The position numbers and the translations under genes are program-made. The notes below the pieces were generated by a model that had not been told where the DNA came from, made no database searches, and worked only from the letters and a program-made list of their open reading frames with translations. A stretch of 64,000 nucleotides of DNA from SHZI01 sp041396045 (lineage in GTDB: Bacteria; Pseudomonadota; Gammaproteobacteria; Steroidobacterales; GCA-2729495): assembly GCA_041396045.1 (NCBI GenBank), contig JAWKZI010000006.1, forward strand, positions 155,531-219,530, in the 5' to 3' direction. The first letter of the stretch is position 1. Each line of letters begins with the position of its first letter. Shown here piece by piece: positions 55,071-64,000 of the stretch.

Positions 55071-56366
55071 TCAGCGGCTGCCAGAGTTCTTCTTCTGCTG
55101 GCCTTCCAGTTCCTGGATGTAGGCTCTGGCGAACTCTTCCGTAAAGAGCTGAGGAGGTCCGCCGTCATCTCGCTGGGTCAGCGCGGGGTAGCTCTCCTCG
55201 TAGAGTTCCCAGTACTTGAGCTTGTTGGCACTGGCCAGCAAGCCACCACGCTTCAGCCCCTTGTCGAACCGGCCCTTGAGTTCGTCCGGATCGAAGCGTT
55301 CGATGTAATCCTGAACAGCTTGCAGCATGGCCTGAACCAGGGCCCGCTCGTGTTGACGTACATCGCGGAAGCCGGCTCGCACCGCATCCTCGGCACTGAG
55401 GTAGGCGCCTTCACTACGGTCATTCAGCAAATAGCGTAGTGCCTCATCCACGCTGGGCGAGAATTTCAGCGGGTTGTTCTGGGCCGCCTGCATCACGGTC
55501 TGTGGCAGACGAAACGTGTCCTTCATATGGCTGCGATCCCGCAGCAATTCCATGAGGCCGCTCACCATGACCCGCAGAAGTTTGCCGGAGCCGGCCAACA
55601 CTTCGGCAGCGGAATGCCCCGCGATGGCATCGGGCTCAATACCGGCTGCTTCTACAAAAATTGCCATTGCCCGTTGCTCGCTATCGCCAGTGCCCGGCTC
55701 TGTCCGGGGTCTGGTACTTCTGGCTGGTGCGGGTTTGGCGGGTGGATCAGGCACGGCTACCGGCCTGGCAGCAGATCGGGACGGCGGCCGTGCCGTCTGA
55801 CGGGCAGTACTACCCGCCTGCACAGCAACGCTGCTGGCCTGAGATGTAGATTGCGTTGCGGTTCTGGCAGCGCCTTTGGCGCGCTTGCTTGCCACTCCGG
55901 GCGGGGAGAGGTGTCGTTGCAGCGTCGAGTCTCTGGTCAGTTTGTCTTCGGCAACGAGTTGCAGCTCGATCGACTCGTCTTCGGGCACCAACTGCGCCCG
56001 CACAATCGAATCACGCATGCCATCGTTTTTGTCGTCCTGATCGCTGGCACTGATATCGACGGCGATCTCGAACTCGCCGATGCGCAACTGGTCACCATCA
56101 AAAAGGCGCTGGGGGTGGCCCTGGCCGACAGGGGTGTCAGCACCGTTGACGTAAACACCATTACGGCTGGTATCGACCAGGTAGTAGGCGCCACCCTGAT
56201 AGTCAATCATGGCATGCCGGCCCGAGACGTAACGGCGCTCGTCGGGCAGCACCCAGTCGTTGTCCGGACTGCGGCCAATGGTACCGCCCACGCCAGGGAA
56301 TTCCCGCACGCGCTGGTTGCGCGGCAGCTCCTTGCTGTCACTGATTACGCGGAGTCGAAGCGGCAT
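55071..56366 (-). CDS. tagH: FHA-domain protein of the T6SS TagH/ImpI type
   Basis: A 431-residue protein. The N-terminal FHA phosphothreonine-binding domain (residues 1-105) shows GGTIGRSPDNDWVLPD, RYVSGRHAMI (conserved Ser and His) and VDTSRNGVYVNG. A Pro/Ala/Arg-rich linker (about 165-235) leads to the C-terminal domain characteristic of TagH proteins (SGLMELLRDRSHMKDTFRLP, NPLKFSPSVDEALRYLL, YLSAEDAVRAGFRDVRQHER). In T6SS loci this protein acts in threonine-phosphorylation control of assembly, but no other T6SS gene is in the window. ATG 56366 has AGGGAC upstream; the frame could begin at 56390. Confidence 0.85.
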   Translation of the reverse strand: MPLRLRVISDSKELPRNQRVREFPGVGGTIGRSPDNDWVLPDERRYVSGRHAMIDYQGGAYYLVDTSRNGVYVNGADTPVGQGHPQRLFDGDQLRIGEFEIAVDISASDQDDKNDGMRDSIVRAQLVPEDESIELQLVAEDKLTRDSTLQRHLSPPGVASKRAKGAARTATQSTSQASSVAVQAGSTARQTARPPSRSAARPVAVPDPPAKPAPARSTRPRTEPGTGDSEQRAMAIFVEAAGIEPDAIAGHSAAEVLAGSGKLLRVMVSGLMELLRDRSHMKDTFRLPQTVMQAAQNNPLKFSPSVDEALRYLLNDRSEGAYLSAEDAVRAGFRDVRQHERALVQAMLQAVQDYIERFDPDELKGRFDKGLKRGGLLASANKLKYWELYEESYPALTQRDDGGPPQLFTEEFARAYIQELEGQQKKNSGSR

Positions 56367-56476
56367 GGCAGTCCCTAACCCAGCGTGCATGATGGCTCAT
56401 CGCCACAGGACTAAACACGCGGTCGTTCACATTTCGACGCCGGGTTATACTGCGCGCCCGCCAGGTTGAGCACCGC

Positions 56477-56818
56477 ATGTCCGCCAAGCACCTTTTCAAA
56501 GTTTCCTTCGTCAATCAGGGCAAGGTCTATGAAATTTATGCCCGAAGTGTGACCCAGGGCACATTGTTCGGCTTCATAGAAGTTGAGCGACTGGTGTTTG
56601 GTGAGCGCAGTTCTGTGGTTCTGGACCCGTCCGAAGAGCGGATCAAGACAGAATTTGCTGGCGTGCGTCGTACCTATCTGCCGATGCATTCGATCCTGAG
56701 GATCGATGAAGTCGAAAAGCAGGGTGTCAGCAAGATCACCGCTGTTGAAGGTAGTAACGTGACCTCGTTTCCGCTGCCGATATACACGCCGGGCGGCTCC
56801 GGCGATTCCGGCAAGTGA
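56477..56818 (+). CDS. DUF1820 family protein
   Basis: A 113-residue soluble protein matching the DUF1820 pattern: HLFKVSFVNQGKVYEIYARS, LFGFIEVERLVFGERSSVVL, DPSEERIKTEFAGVRRTYLP and the acidic IDEVEKQGVSKI. The family is confined largely to gammaproteobacteria and has no assigned function. The stop overlaps the GTG start of purL, so the two are co-translated. The divergent tagH gene starts about 110 bp upstream. Confidence 0.85.
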   Translation: MSAKHLFKVSFVNQGKVYEIYARSVTQGTLFGFIEVERLVFGERSSVVLDPSEERIKTEFAGVRRTYLPMHSILRIDEVEKQGVSKITAVEGSNVTSFPLPIYTPGGSGDSGK

Positions 56819-59800
56819 CGCCTGCGCTGGTCTGGACCGGCGGTGCCGCGCTTTCCGGATTTCGACTAGATCAGCTGCTGCGCGAACTGCAGGCCAAGGT
56901 GCCGGCTGTTACCTCGGTACGGGCAGAATACTTTCATGCCATCGATCTCGTCGAACCACTGACTGAATCCGGCGAGTACACCCTTCGTCAGTTACTGAAT
57001 GAAGAGTCGGCTGATATCGATGCGCCAGAAGCGGCATCGCCAGGTGCCACTTTGCTGGTGTTGCCGAGGACTGGTACGACATCACCCTGGTCGAGCAAGG
57101 CCACGGATATTGTCTTGAGTTGCGGATTGCGGGCGGTGCGGTGTGTTGAGCGCGGTATTCGCTTCCACATCAGCTCGACGTTGCCACTTTCGGTCGCCGA
57201 CACCGGCAAACTCGCTCCGCTGCTTCACGACCGCATGACCCAGAGCGTACTGCCTGGTACGACCCCTGTTGAAACGCTTGCAGCCGCGATGTTCGGCGAG
57301 GGAACGCCGCGACCATTGCGCAGGATTCCACTATCCAGCGATGGTATGGCAGCGCTGAAACGAGCCAACAGCGAACTCGGTCTGGCACTCTCAGCGACTG
57401 AAATTGCCTACCTGGCCGAGCATTTCGTCGCCGAGGGCCGGGATCCAACCGATGCCGAACTGATGATGTTCGCCCAGGCAAATTCCGAGCACTGCCGACA
57501 CAAGATTTTCAATGCACGATGGCAGGCCGACGGCGAGGAACAGCCGGACAGCCTGTTTCAGATGATTCGTGCCACGCATGCGACCAATCCGCACGGCGTG
57601 CTCAGTGCCTATCGCGACAATGCTGCCGTGATGGAGGGTGCTGTAGCCGGACACCTGCACGCGGATCCGGATAGCGGGATGTATACGGAGGTTGTTGCGC
57701 CGGTCCACACGCTGATGAAAGTGGAAACGCACAATCATCCAACGGCGATATCGCCTTTCCCGGGTGCTGCAACCGGTTCGGGTGGCGAGTTGCGCGACGA
57801 GGGTGCCACCGGGCGGGGCGGCCGACCCAAGGCAGGCCTCACCGGCTTCACGGTGTCGAATCTGGAGTTGCCCGGCTGGGAGCAGCCGTGGGAGCTGCCC
57901 ATGAAAGTCGTCGGTCGGCCCGACCGGATTGCGAGCCCGCTGCAGATCATGCTCGAAGGTCCGATCGGTGCGGCATCGTTCAACAACGAGTTCGGACGCC
58001 CCAATATCACCGGCTATTTCCGCAGCTTTGCCCAGCCTGATCACCAATCGGCCAATCAGCCGGCGAATCAGCCTGGACGGTCCCACGGCTATCACAAGCC
58101 CATCATGCTCGCGGGCGGGTTGGGCAACATCTCGGCTCCCGATGTGGAGAAAGCCGATCCGCCACCAGGCTCACTGGTGATTGTCATTGGCGGGCCTGCG
58201 ATGCTGATCGGTCTGGGTGGTGGCGCTGCGTCGTCAGTGGGCAGTGGCAGCAGTTCCGCCGAGCTTGATTTCGCCTCGGTTCAGCGTGGCAATCCGGAAA
58301 TCGAACGCCGGGCCCAGCAGGTGATCGAGGCCTGCCGGGCGCACGCTGCGATCAGCGGCGGAGCCAATCCGATCCTGATGGTGCACGACGTTGGTGCTGG
58401 CGGATTGTCGAATGCGGTTCCAGAGCTCGTGGATCATGCACATCGCGGGGGATGCTTCGAATTGCGGGCGATCCCGAATGCCGATGCCGGCATGTCGCCG
58501 CTCGAAATCTGGTGCAACGAGGCCCAGGAACGCTACGTACTGGCAATTGCACCGCAGGATCTGGACTGGTTCACGACCGTGTGCAACCGCGAGCGCTGTC
58601 CGTTTGCCGTACTGGGGACGCTTGATGACACACGGCGTCTGATTGTCCGCGACAGTCTCAGCGGCGACGTGCCGGTCGACATGCCGTTGGAAACCCTGTT
58701 GGGCAAGGCACCGCAAATGGTGCGCAAGTTTAGCCGTCAGCCCATCGTGGCCACACCGCTGGATTTGAATGGCATCGACGTGGAGGAGGCCTGTTTCCGC
58801 GTGCTTCGATTGCCGGCGGTGGCAGACAAGTCATTCCTGATCCATATCGGCGACCGTACTGTTGGCGGTCTGGTTGCCAGGGATCAGCTCGTGGGTCCCT
58901 GGCAGGTCCCGGTCAGCGACGTTGGCGTAACCGCCCTGGGCTTCAACACCTTTCTGGGTGAGGCCATGGCGGTTGGCGAGCGGCCGCCAGTCGCGTTGCT
59001 GGACGGGCCGGCATCGGGTCGCCTGGCAGTCGGCGAGGCGCTGACGAATATTGCCGCCGCCTCAGTGACCCGGCTCACGGATGTGCGCTTGTCGGCGAAC
59101 TGGATGGCGGCAGCCGGTGCGCCTGGTGAGGATGAGCGGCTCTACGACACGGTGCAGGCAGTGAGCACCCTGTGCTGCGCACTGAAGATCGCCATTCCCG
59201 TCGGCAAGGACTCCTTGTCGATGCAGACACAATGGGAGGTCGAGGGATCGCCACGATCAGTGGTCGCCCCGGTCTCGCTTGTGGTTAGCGCCTTCGCTCC
59301 GGTTGATGACATCCGTTGCACGCTCACGCCACAGTTGCAGCCGGAACCGGATACCTCATTGTGGCTGATCGACCTCGGTGGCGGGCGCGATCGCCTGGGT
59401 GGCTCCAGTCTCTCGCAGGCCTACAGCCGTACCGGTGGCACGCCACCGGATGTCGATGATCCGGCGCTGCTCAGTACTTTCTTTGCGTTGATGACAGAGT
59501 TGCGTCAAACCAGACGACTACTGGCCTATCACGATCGCAGCGATGGTGGCTTGTTCGTTACCTTGTGCGAGATGGCTTTTGCCGGTTGTCGCGGACTTGA
59601 GGTCGAACTGGTGGCAAGTGAGCCCGACGCCGTGCTGGGAGCACTCTTTGCCGAGGAACTGGGTGCCGTGGTTCAGATCCGGGACAGCGAGACCACGGCG
59701 TTTCTGGCAGCGGTTGCGCAGGCAGCCCCGGGTCTGCTGGTGCGCCAGGTTGCGCGGGTAACCGCCAGCGACGAAATCAGTATCGTGGCGAACGGCCGCC

Positions 59801-60801
59801 GGCTGTTTGCCAATTCCCGGACCCGCTTGCGGAGAACCTGGTCGGAGCTGTCCTGGCGCATGCAGTCGTTGCGTGACAACCCGGAAACGGCGAACGAGGC
59901 GTGGGAAGGGCTGCTCGACAGCGAGGATCCCGGTCTGTCGCCACGCCTTGCGTTCAAGCTGGATGATGCCGCAGATCAGGTGGCTGAGCAGAGTCGCGAC
60001 CAGAACCGCCGGAAGTCTGCGGTACGACGGCCACGCGTCGCGATCCTGCGCGAGCAGGGCGTCAACAGCCAGATCGAGATGGCGGCTGCCTTTCATCGCG
60101 CCGGCTTCGAAGCGGTCGACGTACACATGACTGACGTGTTGTCGGGTCGGCGAAATCTGTCAGATTTCGCCGGACTGGCGGCCTGTGGTGGCTTTTCCTA
60201 CGGCGATGTGCTCGGCGCGGGTGGCGGATGGGCAAAGTCGATCCTGTTCAATTCACGCGCACGCGATGAATTCGCAGCCTTTTTTGCCCGGTCAGATACT
60301 TTCACGCTCGGTGCGTGTAATGGCTGCCAGATGTTTTCGGTGCTTGCCGAGTTGATTCCCGGCGCCGACCACTGGCCGCGCTTCCGCCAGAATCGCTCAG
60401 AGCAGTTTGAAGCCCGCCTGAGTGTTGTAGAGATACTGCCCTCGCGCTCGGTCCTGCTCGACGGGATGGCTGGCAGCCATCTGCTGATCGCCAGTTCCCA
60501 TGGCGAAGGGCGCGCTGAGTTCCGCACGGGAGACCAGGCCGCGTGTGCCGCGGCGAACCAGATCGCCATTCGCTATGTCGACAATCACGGCAAACCCACG
60601 GAACGTTATCCAGCCAATCCCAACGGCTCGCCACAGGGCATCGCCGGTCTCTGCTCGGCCGATGGCCGTGTCACGATCCTGATGCCGCACCCCGAGCGGG
60701 TGCACCGGACCGTGCAGCACTCCTGGCATCCCGCTGGCTGGGGTGACGACGGCCCGTGGATGCAGCTGTTCCGCAACGCTCGCCGCTTCGCCGCGCAATA
60801 G
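56815..60801 (+). CDS. purL: PurL, phosphoribosylformylglycinamidine synthase
   Basis: The fourth step of purine biosynthesis: FGAR + glutamine + ATP to FGAM. This is the large single-chain type (1328 residues) of gammaproteobacteria and eukaryotes. The N-terminal region and AIRS-like halves show ANSEHCRHKIFNARW, KVETHNHPTAISPFPGAATG and HDVGAGGLSNAVPEL; VGKDSLSMQTQW and AYHDRSDGGLFVTLCEMAF are in the second half. The C-terminal glutamine amidotransferase has the nucleophile Cys1168 in LGACNGCQMF and the His/Glu pair in MPHPERVHRT. It begins at GTG 56815 over the DUF1820 stop. A terminator-like hairpin follows 92 bp downstream. Intact over 4 kb. Confidence 0.97.
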   Translation: MTPALVWTGGAALSGFRLDQLLRELQAKVPAVTSVRAEYFHAIDLVEPLTESGEYTLRQLLNEESADIDAPEAASPGATLLVLPRTGTTSPWSSKATDIVLSCGLRAVRCVERGIRFHISSTLPLSVADTGKLAPLLHDRMTQSVLPGTTPVETLAAAMFGEGTPRPLRRIPLSSDGMAALKRANSELGLALSATEIAYLAEHFVAEGRDPTDAELMMFAQANSEHCRHKIFNARWQADGEEQPDSLFQMIRATHATNPHGVLSAYRDNAAVMEGAVAGHLHADPDSGMYTEVVAPVHTLMKVETHNHPTAISPFPGAATGSGGELRDEGATGRGGRPKAGLTGFTVSNLELPGWEQPWELPMKVVGRPDRIASPLQIMLEGPIGAASFNNEFGRPNITGYFRSFAQPDHQSANQPANQPGRSHGYHKPIMLAGGLGNISAPDVEKADPPPGSLVIVIGGPAMLIGLGGGAASSVGSGSSSAELDFASVQRGNPEIERRAQQVIEACRAHAAISGGANPILMVHDVGAGGLSNAVPELVDHAHRGGCFELRAIPNADAGMSPLEIWCNEAQERYVLAIAPQDLDWFTTVCNRERCPFAVLGTLDDTRRLIVRDSLSGDVPVDMPLETLLGKAPQMVRKFSRQPIVATPLDLNGIDVEEACFRVLRLPAVADKSFLIHIGDRTVGGLVARDQLVGPWQVPVSDVGVTALGFNTFLGEAMAVGERPPVALLDGPASGRLAVGEALTNIAAASVTRLTDVRLSANWMAAAGAPGEDERLYDTVQAVSTLCCALKIAIPVGKDSLSMQTQWEVEGSPRSVVAPVSLVVSAFAPVDDIRCTLTPQLQPEPDTSLWLIDLGGGRDRLGGSSLSQAYSRTGGTPPDVDDPALLSTFFALMTELRQTRRLLAYHDRSDGGLFVTLCEMAFAGCRGLEVELVASEPDAVLGALFAEELGAVVQIRDSETTAFLAAVAQAAPGLLVRQVARVTASDEISIVANGRRLFANSRTRLRRTWSELSWRMQSLRDNPETANEAWEGLLDSEDPGLSPRLAFKLDDAADQVAEQSRDQNRRKSAVRRPRVAILREQGVNSQIEMAAAFHRAGFEAVDVHMTDVLSGRRNLSDFAGLAACGGFSYGDVLGAGGGWAKSILFNSRARDEFAAFFARSDTFTLGACNGCQMFSVLAELIPGADHWPRFRQNRSEQFEARLSVVEILPSRSVLLDGMAGSHLLIASSHGEGRAEFRTGDQAACAAANQIAIRYVDNHGKPTERYPANPNGSPQGIAGLCSADGRVTILMPHPERVHRTVQHSWHPAGWGDDGPWMQLFRNARRFAAQ

Positions 60802-60893
60802 CGAAGTTCCCGACGCTCGTCGCATCGGTTGCGCCCGGTTGTGTCAACGCACTCCGTAGCACGCGGCATCCCGGCGGGAAATCCCTCCCGCCT

Positions 60894-60912
60894 GGCGTGC
60901 GGCACGCCTTTT
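60894..60912 (+). terminator. Likely terminator after purL
   Basis: Stem GGCGTG/CACGCC with a 3-nt loop followed by TTTTC; a second stem (GGCGGGA/TCCCGCC, 60873-60892) precedes it. The T-run is short, so the call is moderate. The rest of the 235-bp gap up to 61037 shows no gene. Confidence 0.55.
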
Positions 60913-61036
60913 CGGCGGAAGGGACACCCGCCACGCTGCCGCTCGCGGCGGAGGTGATCGAAGTCCCATCGACACTGACGGCGCGCGGCACTACGAAGCG
61001 CAACCGAGATCGAGCACGATTGATGCCGCTCCGGCC

Positions 61037-61747
61037 TCAGGCTTTGCGTGCTGGTAACTCCAGCTCGTCCTCGTCAATACCAGCCGCCTGATTGGCAAAG
61101 AATCGGCGGACTTTAAGCGCCTGCCGGAGCTTCGCCCGCCGCACGTAGGTCTGCGTCAGCAGATCTTTCATGGTTTCCAGCAGCGCTGCCGCTTCCCGGC
61201 GCTCGAACAGCGGCTCCTGCCGGCCATCTTCCGGATCGAAGATGACCCGTCGCACGACTTCGAAGGTGGCGTCGTCGATGGCGCCGAGGTCTTGTACTTC
61301 GGCCACCAGGTCGAAGATCTTCATTCGACCGGCGTCACCCACGTCGTCGAAGGTGGCTCGTGCGGTTTGCTGGCACATCGCTGCGAAGGCTTGCCACAGG
61401 CCGCTGCTGTAACAGGCGAGTGCTTCGCGAAAGCGGGCGGCTACCGTCGTTGGCAGGTAACTCAGGCTGAAGCGCTCGGGTGGCTGTTCGACGGCCTGGG
61501 GCAGGGGATGCAATTCCACGCGATCGTCGCGCCACACGCGCGTACGGTAGCGGAGGAAGACCGGCGACTTGCAGCCCGTACATTGCAGGACCACGCCGAT
61601 CTGTGCCGGACGCTCTGCCTTCAGGCGGCCGAAGGACGGAAAGGCGGTCACGGTCATCGGGCCGATGGCGCTGCAATGCGGACACTCTATGGCCGCCATG
61701 CCGGCGTTTCGTTCGAAGCTCCCGTCGGCGGTTATTGCGGCCGTCAT
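61037..61747 (-). CDS. DUF4145-domain protein with N-terminal zinc ribbon
   Basis: A 236-residue protein. A zinc-ribbon-like pair, CPHC near residue 22 and CTGC near residue 56, is followed by a DUF4145 helical domain (FREALACYSSGLWQAFAAMC, RRVIFDPEDGRQEPLFERRE, ALLETMKDLLTQTYVRRAKL). DUF4145 occurs alone and next to nucleases in restriction-like and defence contexts; here there is no nuclease neighbour, so the role is open. It lies 2 bp after ettA on the same strand and is probably co-transcribed. Confidence 0.8.
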   Translation of the reverse strand: MTAAITADGSFERNAGMAAIECPHCSAIGPMTVTAFPSFGRLKAERPAQIGVVLQCTGCKSPVFLRYRTRVWRDDRVELHPLPQAVEQPPERFSLSYLPTTVAARFREALACYSSGLWQAFAAMCQQTARATFDDVGDAGRMKIFDLVAEVQDLGAIDDATFEVVRRVIFDPEDGRQEPLFERREAAALLETMKDLLTQTYVRRAKLRQALKVRRFFANQAAGIDEDELELPARKA

Positions 61748-61749
61748 GT

Positions 61750-63423
61750 TCAGCGCGTTAACGGCTTGTAGCGGATCCGGTGCGGATTCGCTGCATCGTC
61801 GCCGTATCGGCGGCGCTGATCAGCCTCGTAGTCCGCATAGTTACCCTGGAACCACAGCACCTGGCTGTCGCCTTCGAAGGCGAGAATATGCGTGGCGATC
61901 CGGTCCAGAAACCAGCGATCATGCGAGATCACGATGGCGCAGCCCGGGAATTCCAGCAAGGCTTCCTCGAGTGCCCGCAAGGTTTCCACGTCCAGATCAT
62001 TGGTCGGCTCGTCCAGCAGCAGGACGTTGCCGCCGGATTTCAACACCTTGGCCAGATGGACCCGATTGCGTTCACCGCCAGATAACTCGCCAATCAACTG
62101 CTGCTGTTGGGTTCCCTTGAAATTGAAGCGGCCGACGTAGGCGCGTGACGGGGTTTCGTACTTGCCGATTTTCAGCAGGTCCTCACCACCAGAGATTTCT
62201 TCCCAGACAGTTTTGGTGTCGTCCAGGGATTGTCGCGACTGATCAACCGCTGCCAGTTGCACGGTATCGCCCAGGCGAATCTCGCCGCTGTCCGGTTTGT
62301 CCAGGCCGGTCAGCATGCGGAAGAGGGTGGTCTTGCCGGCGCCGTTCGGTCCGATGATGCCCACAATTGCACCGGGCGGAACCTGAAAGCTCAAGTCCTC
62401 AATCAGCAGCCGATCGCCAAAGCCCTTGCGCAGGTTATTGACCTCAATCACCAGATCCCCCAGCCGTGGCCCGGGCGGGATATAGATTTCAAGCGTCTCC
62501 TGGCGGGTCTGGTATTCCTGCGATACCAGTTCCTGGAAACGGCTCAGGCGGGCCTTGCTCTTGGCCTGTCGGGCCTTGGGATTGGCACGCACCCATTCCA
62601 GCTCGGCCTTGATGTTCTTCTGCCGTGCCTGTTCGCCCTTTTCCTCAAGGGCCAGGCGCTTTTCCTTCTGCTCCAGCCACGACGAGTAGTTGCCTTCCCA
62701 CGGGATGCCATGACCGCGGTCGAGTTCCAGAATCCAGCCGGCAACGTTGTCCAGGAAGTAGCGATCGTGAGTAACGGCGATGACGGTGCCAGCGTATTGC
62801 TCCAGAAACTTCTCGAGCCAGGCAACGGAGGACGCATCCAGATGGTTGGTTGGCTCGTCCAGCAGCAACATGTCCGGTTCGGACAGCAGCAGGCGGCACA
62901 ATGCCACCCGGCGACGCTCGCCGCCCGACAACTTCTCTACCTTCGCATCCCAGTCAGGAAGGCGGAGTGCATCAGCAGCGATCTCCAGCTTGCGCTCGAT
63001 TTCCCAGCCGTTGCCCGCATCAATCTTGTCCTGAAGCTTGCCCTGCTCTTCGAGCAGTTGATTCATGGCGTCATCGTCCAGCGGCTCGGCAAACCGGTCG
63101 CTGATTTCGTTGAAGCGTTTGACCAGCGCAATCATCTGGCCTAGCCCTTCTTCGGTAATTTCCCGCACCGTCTTGCCAGCCGGCAGTTCCGGCTCCTGCG
63201 GCAGGTAACCGATATTAATACCGGGCTGCGGACGCGCTTCGCCTTCAAATTCGGTATCGACCCCCGCCATGATTCGCAGCAGCGTGGACTTTCCCGAGCC
63301 ATTGAGCCCGAGCACGCCGATTTTGGCGCCGGGATAAAAACTCAAGGAAATATCCTTGAGTATGAAGCGCTTGGGCGGAACAATCTTTCCGACCCGGTTC
63401 ATTGTAAAGACGTACTGAGCCAC
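61750..63423 (-). CDS. ettA: EttA, energy-dependent translational throttle ABC-F protein
   Basis: A ribosome-binding ABC-F ATPase that gates the first elongation step according to ATP/ADP ratio. It is 557 residues, the EttA length. Two ABC cassettes: Walker A GLNGSGKST (39-47) and GPNGAGKTT, signatures KLSGGERRRVALC and GELSGGERNRVHL, Walker B LLLDEPTNHLDA and LLLDEPTNDLDV; the linker contains the charged helical pair typical of EttA (QKEKRLALEEKGEQARQ). The start is GTG 63423 (VAQYVFTMNRV), matching the conserved N-terminus, with AGGA upstream, so I trim the longer frame to 63486. Confidence 0.95.
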   Translation of the reverse strand: MAQYVFTMNRVGKIVPPKRFILKDISLSFYPGAKIGVLGLNGSGKSTLLRIMAGVDTEFEGEARPQPGINIGYLPQEPELPAGKTVREITEEGLGQMIALVKRFNEISDRFAEPLDDDAMNQLLEEQGKLQDKIDAGNGWEIERKLEIAADALRLPDWDAKVEKLSGGERRRVALCRLLLSEPDMLLLDEPTNHLDASSVAWLEKFLEQYAGTVIAVTHDRYFLDNVAGWILELDRGHGIPWEGNYSSWLEQKEKRLALEEKGEQARQKNIKAELEWVRANPKARQAKSKARLSRFQELVSQEYQTRQETLEIYIPPGPRLGDLVIEVNNLRKGFGDRLLIEDLSFQVPPGAIVGIIGPNGAGKTTLFRMLTGLDKPDSGEIRLGDTVQLAAVDQSRQSLDDTKTVWEEISGGEDLLKIGKYETPSRAYVGRFNFKGTQQQQLIGELSGGERNRVHLAKVLKSGGNVLLLDEPTNDLDVETLRALEEALLEFPGCAIVISHDRWFLDRIATHILAFEGDSQVLWFQGNYADYEADQRRRYGDDAANPHRIRYKPLTR

Positions 63424-63554
63424 TAAATTCCTGTTCCAATAAGTGAAGAAGCGAGACCACCGGGCATTATCGGCCAAGGGGTACACCTTGCAAAGCTATA
63501 CTGGGCTTTCCCCATTTTGGCTTTTCGCACCGAGGAGCTGACCGGTACCGACAA

Positions 63555-64000
63555 ATGCTCTCCCCACTCAGCGACGTACTCGTACTCAAGGGCGCAAACA
63601 TTGCCGCCTACGGTTTTGGTGACGGGCACCCATTTGGTCCTGACCGCCACGATGTTTTTCACAACGAACTGCAGGCGCGTGGACTGAGTACCCAGGTCAC
63701 GCTGGCATCGGCTGGTGAGGCGACACACAGTGAACTTGCCGCATTCCACACGCGTTCGCACATAGCGCGCGTCGAGGCCAAATGTCTTGCTGGCGATGGC
63801 TGGCTGGACGGTGGCGACACACCGGCCCGCCGCGGACTGGATACCGCCGCGGCGGCAGTTGTGGGTGCCTCCATTTTCGCGATGGAACATCTGATGGCAG
63901 GCCACGCCCGTCGCGCGTTTGTGCCGATTGCTGGCCTGCATCACGCCGGACGCGACCATGCGGCGGGCTTCTGTATCTACAACGACTGCGGTGTGGTGAT
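63555..64000 (+). CDS. Histone-deacetylase-fold (AcuC/HdaH-like) hydrolase, 3' truncated by the window
   Basis: An open frame from ATG 63555 runs off the right edge (148 codons). It reads ANIAAYGFGDGHPFGPDRHD at the N-terminus, ELAAFHTRSHIARVEAKC, GLDTAAAAVVGASIFAMEHL and LHHAGRDHAAGFCIYNDCGV. The last segment is the histone deacetylase superfamily active-site block (paired His, then FCxxND). Family members deacetylate proteins, acetoin-related substrates or polyamines. It is divergent from ettA across about 130 bp. Confidence 0.85.
   Translation, partial: MLSPLSDVLVLKGANIAAYGFGDGHPFGPDRHDVFHNELQARGLSTQVTLASAGEATHSELAAFHTRSHIARVEAKCLAGDGWLDGGDTPARRGLDTAAAAVVGASIFAMEHLMAGHARRAFVPIAGLHHAGRDHAAGFCIYNDCGVV

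Overview
The window looks like chromosomal DNA of a free-living gammaproteobacterium with fairly high G+C (about 60% by eye). The pointers are a single-chain PurL of about 1330 residues, FeoAB, the CbpA-CbpM chaperone pair, EttA, a leucine/isovalerate (liu) operon under a MerR-type LiuR, divergent RND pumps, and a PEP-CTERM/exosortase-linked gene set (PrsT-like TPR lipoprotein plus two proteins with C-terminal sorting tails). I cannot name the genus. Most of it is housekeeping and catabolic sequence rather than a mobile island.

Layout. 0-11.7 kb: a partial unknown gene, a secreted flavin oxidase, Kup potassium uptake, a DUF2141 protein, an NDH-2-like flavoprotein, the DUF2868/DUF3482 membrane-GTPase pair, an NTF2-like secreted protein, a methyltransferase, then cbpA-cbpM-tadA. 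11.8-18.1 kb: the liu operon (regulator, isovaleryl-CoA dehydrogenase, MaoC hydratase, CitE-like lyase, both subunits of methylcrotonyl-CoA carboxylase), nearly every junction an overlap of stop and start. 18-20.2 kb: MltF, a small unknown gene and tRNA-Ser(CGA). 20.4-22.5 kb: a lower-G+C secreted LamG/dockerin-like protein with an unrecognised C-terminal region. 23-28.4 kb: amidohydrolase, HDOD protein, M49-like metallopeptidase, DUF488, EamA transporter. 28.4-39.2 kb: two divergent RND efflux systems and a DHA2-type MFS pump with an added C-terminal domain. 39.3-48.3 kb: PrsT, a sorting-tail protein, a SEC-C protein and two SlyD paralogs flanking a TPR-methyltransferase and a TPR O-GlcNAc-transferase-like gene. 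48.3-64 kb: GGDEF/degenerate-EAL regulator, Cfa, a PEP-CTERM protein, the Feo operon with a Fur box, a lone T6SS-type TagH, DUF1820-purL, DUF4145, ettA, and the start of a histone-deacetylase-fold gene.

A feature that affects the whole annotation: between about 3.5 and 48.1 kb many conserved genes (kup, DUF2868, ivd, citE, mltF, the second RND pump, MFS, both TPR enzymes, one slyD) read correctly only if single-base indels are bridged, while from about 48.3 kb to the end every gene is intact. This looks more like uncorrected sequencing error in part of the assembly than biological decay. For broken genes I give the span of the reconstructed gene and the approximate break points.

Functional themes: branched-chain acyl-CoA catabolism (liu), envelope export and efflux (RND/MFS), ferrous iron uptake under Fur, exosortase-type surface protein sorting, and a possible protein-modification cluster (TPR-OGT, TPR-methyltransferase, SlyD foldases).
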